Positions 25,866 through 35,527 of a DNA stretch of 64,000 bases are shown here, in pieces. Below the pieces are notes generated by a model. It saw nothing but the letters and a program-made list of their open reading frames with translations. It did no database searches and had not been told where the DNA came from. Position 1 is the stretch's first letter. Every line of letters begins with the position of its first letter. Made by a program: the position numbers and the translations under genes. This DNA comes from Neisseriaceae bacterium (lineage in GTDB: Bacteria > Pseudomonadota > Gammaproteobacteria > Burkholderiales > Neisseriaceae), in the NCBI GenBank assembly GCA_017991555.1, contig JAGOQM010000008.1, positions 1-64,000 of the forward strand, in the 5' to 3' direction.

Positions 25866-26915
25866 ATGTCAGAAACTGTATACAAACGTAGTCGTATCGC
25901 CATTCTTGCCGCCCTAGCCTGTGCCGTCGTTGGCTATGGCCTATACGCCTTAATCTTTGCCACCGGCACGCGTCAAAGCACCAACAATGCCTATGTGAAA
26001 GCCGACTTCACCCACATTGCGCCGAAGGTGGCGGGCTTCATGAGTCACGTCTTGGTCGAAGACAACCAGGTGGTTAAGGCCGGCGAATTGATTGCCCAAA
26101 TCGACGACCATGATTTTCAGGTCGCCCTACAGGCCGCCACCGCCAACCTCACCGTGGCGCAAGCACAAGAGGCCCAAAGCACGGCCCAGCTGACCGAGCA
26201 AAAAGCCATCATCCAACAGGCCAACGCCGCCGTCCAAGTCGCCCAAGCCGAGCAAACCTTTGCCAAGCAGGAACGCCAACGCTATCAGCAGCTGGCTTCT
26301 GAAGGCGCAGGCTCAATGCAGGACGCCCAGCAGGCACAGGCGCGCATTCAGGTAAGTCAGGCCAACCTGCTCAAAGCCCAAGCCGTATTGGCCGCGGCTC
26401 AAAATCAGGTGGCGGTGCTCAACGCCAAAGTGGAAGCGGCACAGGGCGCGCGCCAACAGGCTGAAGCCCAGCTGGCACGCGCCAAGCTAGACCTGTCTTA
26501 CACCCAAATCATCAGCCCGATCGACGGCGTCATCGGCCATCGCACCGCCCGCATTGGCAACTACGTCAGCGCCGGCACCCAACTGATGGCGATTGTGCCC
26601 ACCGATGGCCTATACGTGGTGGCCAACTTCCAGGAAACCCAGCTGGCCAAGGTACAAGCCAAGCAGCGCGTCACCATTAAAGTCGACACCTTCCAGCAAG
26701 ACCTGTACGGCGAGGTCGACAGCATTGCCCCGGCCACCGGCGTGACCTTTGCCGCCATCGCCCCTGAAAACGCCACCGGCAACTTCACCAAAATCACCCA
26801 GCGCATTCCCGTCAAAATACGCCTGAACCCAGACCAACCCTTACTCAGTCAGCTGCGCGCCGGCATGTCGGTGGAAGCCCAGATTGACACCAGCACCCGT
26901 AAGGAGGCCAAATAA
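25866..26915 (+). CDS. emrA: Membrane-fusion adaptor of the efflux pump, EmrA/HlyD family
   Basis: A 349-residue periplasmic adaptor. One N-terminal membrane anchor (residues 12-34) precedes a biotinyl-lipoyl half-domain with NNAYVKADFTHIAPKVAGFM. A long Gln/Ala-rich coiled-coil hairpin (about residues 85-205) is followed by LSYTQIISPIDGVIGHRT and a beta-barrel. AAGAGG lies before the ATG. Its stop overlaps the next gene at the A of TAATG. Confidence 0.9.
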   Translation: MSETVYKRSRIAILAALACAVVGYGLYALIFATGTRQSTNNAYVKADFTHIAPKVAGFMSHVLVEDNQVVKAGELIAQIDDHDFQVALQAATANLTVAQAQEAQSTAQLTEQKAIIQQANAAVQVAQAEQTFAKQERQRYQQLASEGAGSMQDAQQAQARIQVSQANLLKAQAVLAAAQNQVAVLNAKVEAAQGARQQAEAQLARAKLDLSYTQIISPIDGVIGHRTARIGNYVSAGTQLMAIVPTDGLYVVANFQETQLAKVQAKQRVTIKVDTFQQDLYGEVDSIAPATGVTFAAIAPENATGNFTKITQRIPVKIRLNPDQPLLSQLRAGMSVEAQIDTSTRKEAK

Positions 26916-28369
26916 TGACGCCCATCCGCACTCTGTGTGGCCTGCTGTGCTTGGCCACCACGGCCTGCACCGTTGGCCCCGATTTCGTTAAGCCGCTCGA
27001 CCTCAGCGCCAGCGAGTGGCATGCCCAGCCTCGCGACGTCGCCAGTCGCAGCACGCCCGCGCCGCTGGCGCATGACTGGTGGTCATTGTTTAACGACCCA
27101 CAGCTAAGCCAGCTAATTCAAGAGGCCATCAACCACAATTTAGACCTCAAAATCGCCGTGAGCCGCCTGACGCAAAGCCGTATCGCCGGCCAGGTCGTCG
27201 GCAGCAGCGGTTTACCGCAGATCGGTTTTGACGGCGATTACGACCGCAAGCGCAACAGCCAAAAAGGCCTCAACGACCCTTCCGGCAAGCAGGGTAAAAA
27301 CGCTTATGACCTGTGGCAATCAGGCCTCAGCGCCGCATGGGAATTGGATTTATGGGGCAAGATTCGCCGTCAGGTAGAGGTGGCTGACGCCCACATTGAG
27401 ATGGCCGAACATGATCGTCAAGCGGTGCAGCTGGCCATTGTCACCACCACGGCCGAGCAGTATTTACGCCTGCGTGGCGTGCAGGCCAGCCTGACCATGA
27501 CCGAGCAAAACTTGGCCATTGCGCGCGAAGCCCTGCGCCTGACCAACGTGCGCCTAGCGGCCGGCGTCGCCACCCGTTTGGCCGTGGCCCAAGCGGCCAC
27601 CCAGCTGGCCAGCACCGAAGCCCAGCTGCCCGCCTTGGTGGCAGAGCAAACCGAATTAATCAACCACCTTAGCCTGCTGTTGGCCAAGCCACCATATGAG
27701 CTGGCCGAGCAGCTAGGCCTGCCGGCGGCCCTGCCCACGCCACCGGCTCAGGTGCCCACCGGCTTGCCCTCTGAACTGGCCGAGCGCCGCCCCGACGTAC
27801 AGCGCGCCAGCGCGGCGCTTCACGCCGCCACCGCCAGCATCGGCGTAGCCAAGGCCAACTTCTACCCCAGCATCAACCTGTCTGGCAACATCGGCTTACA
27901 AAGCCTCAGCTTTAATCAGCTAGGCAGCTGGGACGCACGCCACTTTGCCATCGGCCCCAGCCTGTACCTGCCCATCTTTCAGGGCGGGGCCCTAACCGGC
28001 ACCTTAAAACTGCGTAAGGCGCAGCATCAAGAAGCCGCCATAGACTACCAGCGCACGGTATTACAAGCCTGGCATGAGGTGGAAAACAGCCTGGTGCAGT
28101 TCCACGCCAGCCAAAAGCAGCAGGCGGCTCTGGATCTTGCGGTCACGCACAGCAAGCAAGCCCTTGGCTATGCCGCCCAGCAGTACAAGCAAGGCACGGT
28201 CGATTATTTAAACGTGTTGACCGCACAGCAAACCTTATTGCGTAGCCAACAGCAGCAGGTGGCCAGCACCACGGCCACGTCTTTGGCCATGGTTTCCTTA
28301 TATAAGACCCTAGGCGGCGGCTGGCAGGTGGCGGCGACCGAATCGGGTGCGGCAGGCTTATTCAATTAA
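26915..28369 (+). CDS. Outer-membrane efflux lipoprotein, NodT/OprM family
   Basis: A 484-residue TolC-like outer-membrane channel. The N-terminus MTPIRTLCGLLCLATTAC is a lipoprotein signal with Cys18 as the acylation site, followed by TVGPDFVKP as in RND/EMR outer-membrane factors. Two OEP repeats are visible; typical motifs are DWWSLFNDPQLSQL, AAWELDLWGKIRRQVE and YPSINLSGNIGLQS. GGAGG lies 8 bases before the ATG, inside emrA. It completes a tripartite export system. Confidence 0.92.
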   Translation: MTPIRTLCGLLCLATTACTVGPDFVKPLDLSASEWHAQPRDVASRSTPAPLAHDWWSLFNDPQLSQLIQEAINHNLDLKIAVSRLTQSRIAGQVVGSSGLPQIGFDGDYDRKRNSQKGLNDPSGKQGKNAYDLWQSGLSAAWELDLWGKIRRQVEVADAHIEMAEHDRQAVQLAIVTTTAEQYLRLRGVQASLTMTEQNLAIAREALRLTNVRLAAGVATRLAVAQAATQLASTEAQLPALVAEQTELINHLSLLLAKPPYELAEQLGLPAALPTPPAQVPTGLPSELAERRPDVQRASAALHAATASIGVAKANFYPSINLSGNIGLQSLSFNQLGSWDARHFAIGPSLYLPIFQGGALTGTLKLRKAQHQEAAIDYQRTVLQAWHEVENSLVQFHASQKQQAALDLAVTHSKQALGYAAQQYKQGTVDYLNVLTAQQTLLRSQQQQVASTTATSLAMVSLYKTLGGGWQVAATESGAAGLFN

Positions 28370-28386
28370 CCGCACCCGCCAGGCGT

Positions 28387-28427
28387 AAAAAAAGCTGACC
28401 CATGTGCACCATGCGTCAGCTTTTTTC
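28387..28427. terminator. Bidirectional terminator between the efflux operon and mdfA
   Basis: AAAAAAGCTGAC and GTCAGCTTTTTT pair around a roughly 12-base loop, serving two converging transcripts. Confidence 0.85.
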
Positions 28428-28438
28428 CTGGGGACGGG

Positions 28439-29668
28439 CTATTGGCCCGCCGCCGCCCGTTCCTGCATGAGCCGCTTAATCGTGGCCCGTGGGAAAGTAA
28501 AGAACACCGCCATTAGGGTCACGGCCACCAAGGCAAAGGCCACGCCACCAAAATGCACGAATAGGTTTTTCACCACTTCGATGATGCCCGCGTACAGCAA
28601 CATCACCATGATGCTCATCGCCGCCGCAACGGTGCCTTTAGACACTTCCGAAGACATCAGGGCAAAACGATACAGCACCGCAAAGCACAGGCCTTCACCA
28701 AAGGCAATCAGGCTCATGCCGATCAACATAAACCACAGCAAGTAAGGCGTAAATACAAAGCCCAGCAGCAACAATACGGCGCCCGCCAGCATCAGCGGCG
28801 TGCCGATTTGAATGGTGCGCCCTAAGGGCAGCTTATCCACCCAACGCATCACGCAAATATTGCCCAAAATCAGGCCCAAAAACACCGGCAGCTGGCTAAG
28901 GCCATAGTCCATGCTGCTCATACCCAAATCTTCCACCAGAATCACCGGCGACAGCGCCACCCACAGCATCAGCGGTAGGCCAATAATCGGGCCGGTGATG
29001 GCCAAGGCCAAGAAGCGACGATTGCCATAGACGCGCGCATAATCTTTGACAATGGCCCACACCGCGGTTGGGTTTTTATTCGGCAGCTCAACGGTTTCGG
29101 GCATGTATTTTTTCAAGCCAAAAAAGGCCACGCTGGCCAGGGCGGCAATGCCGACAAAACCCCAGTGCCAAGAAATGTGTTCAATCATGAAGGCCCCCAA
29201 AATGGGGCCCAATAGCGGCGCCAACAAAGACACGTTGGCCATCAGTGCCATGACCTTCACCGCCACCCGCTCTTCAAATGCCTCTTGAATGGTGGCATAG
29301 CCCACCGTGGTGATCACGGTCAGGCCGGTGCCTTGCAAGAAGCGCAGTAGAATAAAGCTCTCAATGGTTTGGGTCAGGAGAATGCCCAAACAGGTGACCA
29401 CAAAAAACACCGTGCCAACCAAGAACACCTTGCGGCGCCCCACCCGATCTGACAACGGGCCCAATAGCCCTGCCACGGCGGCACCACCCAATAGGTAAGC
29501 CGACATCGACGACGGCGCCCATGAAGCATCCACCCCAAAATCACGCGTCACCGCCAGCATCGCCGGCTGCACCAAATCATTACCAATATAAACCGCAAAC
29601 TCAAACAACACCAAAGCCAACGGAAACAACAAAGCCGCGCGCGTCAGCGCCATGTGCTTATTATTCAT
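28439..29668 (-). CDS. mdfA: MdfA-like multidrug transporter (MFS, DHA1)
   Basis: A 409-residue 12-helix proton antiporter. The N-terminus FPLALVLFEFAVYIGNDLVQP aligns with E. coli MdfA and keeps the essential acidic residues in helix 1 (E23 and D31, equivalent to E26 and D34). R in LLRFLQG of helix 4 and the motif A GPLSDRVGRRKVFL are also present. MdfA exports cationic, neutral and zwitterionic drugs and takes part in alkali tolerance. Substrates here are unverified. Confidence 0.88.
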   Translation of the reverse strand: MNNKHMALTRAALLFPLALVLFEFAVYIGNDLVQPAMLAVTRDFGVDASWAPSSMSAYLLGGAAVAGLLGPLSDRVGRRKVFLVGTVFFVVTCLGILLTQTIESFILLRFLQGTGLTVITTVGYATIQEAFEERVAVKVMALMANVSLLAPLLGPILGAFMIEHISWHWGFVGIAALASVAFFGLKKYMPETVELPNKNPTAVWAIVKDYARVYGNRRFLALAITGPIIGLPLMLWVALSPVILVEDLGMSSMDYGLSQLPVFLGLILGNICVMRWVDKLPLGRTIQIGTPLMLAGAVLLLLGFVFTPYLLWFMLIGMSLIAFGEGLCFAVLYRFALMSSEVSKGTVAAAMSIMVMLLYAGIIEVVKNLFVHFGGVAFALVAVTLMAVFFTFPRATIKRLMQERAAAGQ

Positions 29669-29739
29669 ACACCACCTAGTTTATTATTAAGCCCCATCCG
29701 AGCGAGATGGGGGCATGGTCCTACTTGTGTCATGCGGGA

Positions 29740-30426
29740 TTACTTAGAATCAAAAAATCCGGTTTCAGAACGACGCTTTAAATACTCGGCGTCGTCGAAG
29801 GTTTGAACATGCTGCGGCGCAAAGGTCACCAAGATGGCACTGAGCAAGCCCGTTAAAAACGCTTCCGCCCAGGCGATGAGAAAATACACAGGGAAGGCTT
29901 CACCCCATAGGTAACGCTCAGAATAGTCTGGCTGCGTGTCTAACAGGCCTACCACAATCAGGCCCACCACCACCATACTCGCGGCCCCGGCAAAAAACCC
30001 ATTGCCCAAAATAAAAATAAACAGGTGTTTGGGCAGCCATTTTTGCGCGGCGCGCAGTAAGCCATAACTCACCAGCACACTGGGTAAGGCGGTGCAGCTA
30101 AAGCTGAGGCCCAAAGCCCAGAAGTCGTCGAGGCTTAAAAACAAACCGGTGTACAGCACGCCCGCAATCGCCATCAGCCACAGCGCCACCGCCGGCCCTA
30201 AGGTCAGCGTCAACAAGGTGCCGCCCAGCAAGTGGTAGGTCACCCCGGCTTTCACGCCGGCGTGTAGGCTCCACAACAGGCACAGCCACAACAAGCCGAT
30301 GCCCAACGGCAACAGCTTTTGTTCGCCCTGACGCAGGCGCCAGCCTGCGGCCAGCAGTGCCACCATCATCACCGCCCAACCCATGAGCAAAATCGGCTCT
30401 GAAAAATTAACCTTCAAAAAATTCAT
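29740..30426 (-). CDS. Energy-coupling-factor-type permease, CbiM-like (COG3235)
   Basis: A 228-residue inner-membrane protein with about six hydrophobic segments. It resembles the CbiM/NikM-like predicted permeases. HAGVKAGVTYHLLGGTLLTL near residue 55 is the most family-like part. The N-terminal MH-x-(P/M)-DG motif of true cobalt or nickel CbiM is absent, so the substrate is open. I prefer the internal ATG at 30426 (GGTGAG 8 bases upstream) to the one at 30453. No ECF ATPase lies nearby. The Nudix gene ends 37 bases upstream on the same strand. Confidence 0.65.
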   Translation of the reverse strand: MNFLKVNFSEPILLMGWAVMMVALLAAGWRLRQGEQKLLPLGIGLLWLCLLWSLHAGVKAGVTYHLLGGTLLTLTLGPAVALWLMAIAGVLYTGLFLSLDDFWALGLSFSCTALPSVLVSYGLLRAAQKWLPKHLFIFILGNGFFAGAASMVVVGLIVVGLLDTQPDYSERYLWGEAFPVYFLIAWAEAFLTGLLSAILVTFAPQHVQTFDDAEYLKRRSETGFFDSK

Positions 30427-30463
30427 GTCACACTCACCATTGTGCTTGATCAAGAGACCACAA

Positions 30464-31075
30464 TCAGCCCATCGACCCGATCGCCAAACGCTGTTTTAGC
30501 CACGCCAGCCGATACAACATGCTGGCCGTTGCGCCCCAAACATCATAACCCTCATAAGGCAAAGACAACACGCTAAACGAGCCCAGCGGCCGTTGAATCA
30601 CCCGCTGTTGATAATGCCTCATGTCCAACAGCCACGACAGGGGCACGGTAAACACATCCGCCACCTCTTCATTGGCCCGCCAGGTTTGCTCTGCCGTCAA
30701 CACCCCCAAAACTGGAGTGACGTCGTAGCCCGTTAGGGTTTGGAAAATGGGCATGCTGCCCACCACTTTAACCGCTTGGGGCGCAATGCGCAGCTCTTCT
30801 TCCGTTTCCCGCAGGGCCGTGTCGATTAAGTTTTGATCGGTACGGTCATACTTGCCGCCAGGCAAGCACACCTCGCCCGCATGGCTCTTTAACAGCGCAC
30901 TGCGAACGGTCAACAAAACGTGCCATTCATCCCCCTTAGGCACAAAGGGCATCAGTACCGCCGACGCAATCGGCGTTTTGTCCGGATCGATGCGGTTGTG
31001 TCGAACGGTCTGATCTGGATACAGAGGGGCCGCACAGGCCTCTGATAGAAATTGCAGCAACTGTTGTTCAATCAT
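30464..31075 (-). CDS. CoA pyrophosphatase-type Nudix hydrolase
   Basis: A 203-residue Nudix protein of the NudL/UPF0035 group, which hydrolyses CoA and acyl-CoA derivatives. The characteristic extension LLTVRSALLKSHAGEVCLPG runs into the Nudix box GGKYDRTDQNLIDTALRETE EEL. The start at 31075 (MIEQQLLQF) fits the family better than 31102, though AAGGA is 12 bases away. It sits near phaC, a consumer of acyl-CoA; a link is speculative. Confidence 0.85.
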   Translation of the reverse strand: MIEQQLLQFLSEACAAPLYPDQTVRHNRIDPDKTPIASAVLMPFVPKGDEWHVLLTVRSALLKSHAGEVCLPGGKYDRTDQNLIDTALRETEEELRIAPQAVKVVGSMPIFQTLTGYDVTPVLGVLTAEQTWRANEEVADVFTVPLSWLLDMRHYQQRVIQRPLGSFSVLSLPYEGYDVWGATASMLYRLAWLKQRLAIGSMG

Positions 31076-31256
31076 ATGCTGATGGATTCCTTTCACGACC
31101 ATTCAATAAAATTAACAAACTTTGGTAAATTCTGGTCACAGTATAGCAAGCTTAAGCCAAATGATTGCGCTCAGGCCCAAACCAACCCTTGAAGCCAGCC
31201 TTTAAACAGGGCAAACTGCCTCTATTTTCAGAACCCGTAACGTAAGGATTGTTCAG

Positions 31257-32990
31257 GTGGCGCAAAATGATGGCGATGCACACAATGACCTACTGTTGGC
31301 ATGGCACCAATGGTTAGATGAATCAACCCGCCAATGGCAACACCATTTGGCCACAGAAACCGCCAAAACGCTGCCCGACTGGCCTACCCTAGCCCAGCAG
31401 TACGAAACCTTTTGGCGGCAGCACTTAGCCCACCTCACCCCCGCCACTGCGCCAGAAGCAGAGGCGCCGGCCAATACGCCCGCGTCTCTACATTTTAACG
31501 CACCAGAATGGGTGACTCATCCTTATTTTGCACAAATCAAAACCTTTTACACTCAAACCCATGACTTTGTGACCCAACACGCACAAAGCATGGCCGCAGC
31601 GCTGAACCTAAAGCCCGAACAGGCCGCGCAGCTGGCGCTCTTGAATCAGCACTTTTTGGCAGCGCTCCACCCAGCCAACCATCTGTTACAAAATCCTGAG
31701 GCGCTCAAGCTCGCCTGCGACAGCCGCGGCGATAGCCTCAGCAAAGGCCTAGACAACCTCAAGCACGATTTAAAAAAAGGCCGCATCAGCTTGGCCAACG
31801 ACAAAGCCTTTCAGGTCGGCCACAACATTGCCGCGACCGCTGGCGCTGTGGTGTTTAAAAACCACCTCATTGAGCTCATCCACTATCAGCCCACCCAGCC
31901 ACAGGTTCATGCCACACCAGTATTATTGATTCCGCCCTGTGTGAATAAGTTCTACATTATGGATTTAGAAGATAAAAAATCTTTGGTCCGCTACCTGTTA
32001 GACCAAGGCCTGTCGGTCTTTTTAATTTCCTGGAAAAATGCGGATGACGGCCTCAAGCATGCCCAATGGGACGACTACGTCGAAGAAGGCGTCATCCAAG
32101 CCATCCGCGTGTGCAAAGACATCAGCCAACAGGCGCAAATCAACACCCTTGGCTTTTGCATTGGCGGCGTCCTCCTCTGTACCGCCCTATGCGTCCTTAA
32201 GGCACGCGCCCAGAACTGGGTTCAACACACTGTGTTTATGGCTTCAATGACCGACCACAGCGACACCGGCCCGATTCAGCCCTTCATTACCGAAGCGTTG
32301 GTTCAAAAACGAGAAACACAAGCCCCCCAAGGCGGGCTTATCAGTGGTCTGGCGCTCAACGCGGCCTTTTCTGCCTTACGCCCAAGTGAGCTCATTTGGC
32401 GCTACGTTCAATACAACTACCTCAAAGGCCACACGCCTAAGTCGTTTGACCTGTTGTTTTGGAACGGCGACCCAGCCGATTTACCCTTGCCCATGCACAC
32501 CTTTTTTCTGCGCCACTGCTATCTCAACAACGCCTTTACCCACCCAGGCTCGATGCAGGTCTGCGGCGTGCCCATTGATCTGGGCACGTTGACGCTACCG
32601 ATGTACATCATGGCCGCTAAAGAAGACCACATTGCGCCCTGGACGGCCATTTACCAAGGGCTAAAGCTGTTTCAAAACAGCCCCAACATCCGCTTTGTTC
32701 TGGGCGCAGCTGGACACATTGCCGGCACCATTAACCCCGCCATCGATAACCGCCGCCAGTTCTGGTACGGCGAAACTTTGCCACAGTCGGCGCAAACATG
32801 GTTTAATCAAGCAAAGAGTGAACAAGGCAGCTGGTGGCAAGATTTAAGTATTTGGCTCACCGCCCGCTCCGGCCCCCTTTTAGCAGCCCCAACCCAGTTG
32901 GGCGATGCCAATTGGCCACCCTTGTATCCGGCACCGGGGCGATACGTCCACGAGAAAGCCAACCCCTTATTGCTGTACCAAAATACTTAA
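31257..32990 (+). CDS. phaC: Class I poly(3-hydroxyalkanoate) synthase
   Basis: Polymerises 3-hydroxyacyl-CoA into cytoplasmic storage granules. 577 residues, typical of class I. The start is GTG with AAGGA 8 bases upstream. The N-terminal PhaC_N domain spans about residues 75-250. The alpha/beta hydrolase core has the lipase-like box GFCIGG with catalytic C301. The Asp and His partners are expected in AAKEDHIAPW and AAGHIAGTIN. A thiolase follows 63 bases later, but no phaB reductase lies adjacent. fabG at 61781 sits in the fatty-acid cluster. Confidence 0.95.
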   Translation: MAQNDGDAHNDLLLAWHQWLDESTRQWQHHLATETAKTLPDWPTLAQQYETFWRQHLAHLTPATAPEAEAPANTPASLHFNAPEWVTHPYFAQIKTFYTQTHDFVTQHAQSMAAALNLKPEQAAQLALLNQHFLAALHPANHLLQNPEALKLACDSRGDSLSKGLDNLKHDLKKGRISLANDKAFQVGHNIAATAGAVVFKNHLIELIHYQPTQPQVHATPVLLIPPCVNKFYIMDLEDKKSLVRYLLDQGLSVFLISWKNADDGLKHAQWDDYVEEGVIQAIRVCKDISQQAQINTLGFCIGGVLLCTALCVLKARAQNWVQHTVFMASMTDHSDTGPIQPFITEALVQKRETQAPQGGLISGLALNAAFSALRPSELIWRYVQYNYLKGHTPKSFDLLFWNGDPADLPLPMHTFFLRHCYLNNAFTHPGSMQVCGVPIDLGTLTLPMYIMAAKEDHIAPWTAIYQGLKLFQNSPNIRFVLGAAGHIAGTINPAIDNRRQFWYGETLPQSAQTWFNQAKSEQGSWWQDLSIWLTARSGPLLAAPTQLGDANWPPLYPAPGRYVHEKANPLLLYQNT

Positions 32991-33053
32991 TCTGTCGTAG
33001 ACAACAGCAACCCATCAAACCCAATGCAATCCGTCATCTTCTTAGGAGAAAAC

Positions 33054-34235
33054 ATGAACGAAGTGGTTATTGTGGCCGCCAAACGCACCGCGGTTGGCCA
33101 ATTTTCTGGCAGCCTTGCCAACATCCCCGCTACCGATCTAGGGGCCGAAGTCATTAAAGCCTTATTGGCAGACAGCCAAGTCGCCGCCGCCGACGTTGAT
33201 GAAGTCATCATCGGCCAAGTGCTCACGGCCGGCGTGGGCCAAAACCCTGCCCGCCAAACCATTTTAAAAGCAGGCTTAGGCATTGACACCCCCGCCCTCA
33301 CCATCAACCAAGTGTGCGGCTCTGGCCTCAAAACCACCCACCTTGCGGCCCAGGCCATCGCCTGTGGCGACGCCGACATTGTCATTGCCGGCGGACAAGA
33401 ATCCATGTCTTTAAGCCCCCACCTGATTCCCAAGATGCGCACAGGCCAACGCGTGGGCGACGCCCAAATCATCGACAGCATGATGTACGATGGCCTCACC
33501 GATGCCTATGCGCATTACCCGATGGGCATCACCGCAGAGAACATCGCTGAAAAATATCAGATCAGCCGCGAAGCCCAAGACGCTTTTGCCCTGAGCTCAC
33601 AGCAAAAAGCCGCCGCTGCGCAAAAGGCCGGCAAGTTCAAAGACGAAATCGTGCCGATCAGCATTCCACAACGCAAAGGCGACCCAGTGGTGTTTGCTGA
33701 AGATGAGTTCATTCGTCACGACGCCAGCGCTGAATCCATCGCTAAGGCCCGTCCAGCCTTCAAAAAAGACGGTACCGTCACCGCCGCTAGCTCGTCTGGC
33801 CTTAATGATGGCGCCGCCGCGGTATTGCTGATGTCAAAGGCCAAAGCACAGGCCTTAGGCCTCACGCCATTGGCCACCATTAAAGGCTATGCTTCTAGCG
33901 GCGTCGACCCAGCCATCATGGGCATGGGCCCGGTTACTGCGGTGCAAAAAGCCTTGGCTAAGGCCCAATGGGATCTGGCCGACGTTGACCTAATCGAAGC
34001 CAACGAAGCCTTTGCGGCACAGGCCTTAGGCGTATCGGGCGAGCTAAAATGGGACATGAATAAAGTCAACGTCAACGGCGGCGCCATCGCCATTGGCCAC
34101 CCCATCGGCGCCTCAGGCTGCCGTATTTTGGTGACCCTCCTGCATGAAATGAAGCGCCAAAACGCGAAAAAAGGCTTGGCGACTTTGTGTATCGGCGGCG
34201 GCATGGGCGTGGCCCTAGCGGTCGAGCGCGAATAA
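33054..34235 (+). CDS. atoB: Acetyl-CoA C-acetyltransferase (thiolase)
   Basis: Condenses two acetyl-CoA to acetoacetyl-CoA, or the reverse. 393 residues from [17 protein letters not shown], with AGGAGA 7 bases upstream. The active-site residues are C88 (NQVCGSGLK), H349 (GHPIGASGC) and C379 (LCIGGGMG). Next to phaC it can serve as PhaA for polymer synthesis. It could also serve degradation of short-chain acids taken up by AtoE. Symbol by similarity; phaA would fit equally. Confidence 0.94.
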   Translation: MNEVVIVAAKRTAVGQFSGSLANIPATDLGAEVIKALLADSQVAAADVDEVIIGQVLTAGVGQNPARQTILKAGLGIDTPALTINQVCGSGLKTTHLAAQAIACGDADIVIAGGQESMSLSPHLIPKMRTGQRVGDAQIIDSMMYDGLTDAYAHYPMGITAENIAEKYQISREAQDAFALSSQQKAAAAQKAGKFKDEIVPISIPQRKGDPVVFAEDEFIRHDASAESIAKARPAFKKDGTVTAASSSGLNDGAAAVLLMSKAKAQALGLTPLATIKGYASSGVDPAIMGMGPVTAVQKALAKAQWDLADVDLIEANEAFAAQALGVSGELKWDMNKVNVNGGAIAIGHPIGASGCRILVTLLHEMKRQNAKKGLATLCIGGGMGVALAVERE

Positions 34236-34261
34236 GCTAACCTCACCGGCCAAACCGACCT

Positions 34262-34289
34262 GAGCCACTGCATCCGCAGTGGCTTTTTT
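34262..34289 (+). terminator. Thiolase gene terminator
   Basis: AGCCACTGC and GCAGTGGCT pair around ATCC, followed by TTTTT. Confidence 0.9.
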
Positions 34290-34349
34290 ACGGCCTTGAT
34301 TTGCGCTAAGCCAAAGCCCGGCTTAGCAAAGTTTCTGAAAAGAGCGTAA

Positions 34350-35408
<1,059 letters not shown>

Positions 35409-35429
35409 AGCAAAACGGCACCTCATCAC

Positions 35430-35453
35430 AGCGACCTTCGGGTCGCTTTTTTA
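35430..35453 (+). terminator. hemB terminator
   Basis: AGCGACC-TTCG-GGTCGCT followed by TTTTTAA, with a stable UUCG tetraloop. Confidence 0.9.
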
Positions 35454-35527
35454 ATGGCCAGCGCCCCCTAAGGCGCGTTGTCACAGCAGGGTTAGCCTGC
35501 ACGCTTTTAAAACCAGCTTTAACTCAC

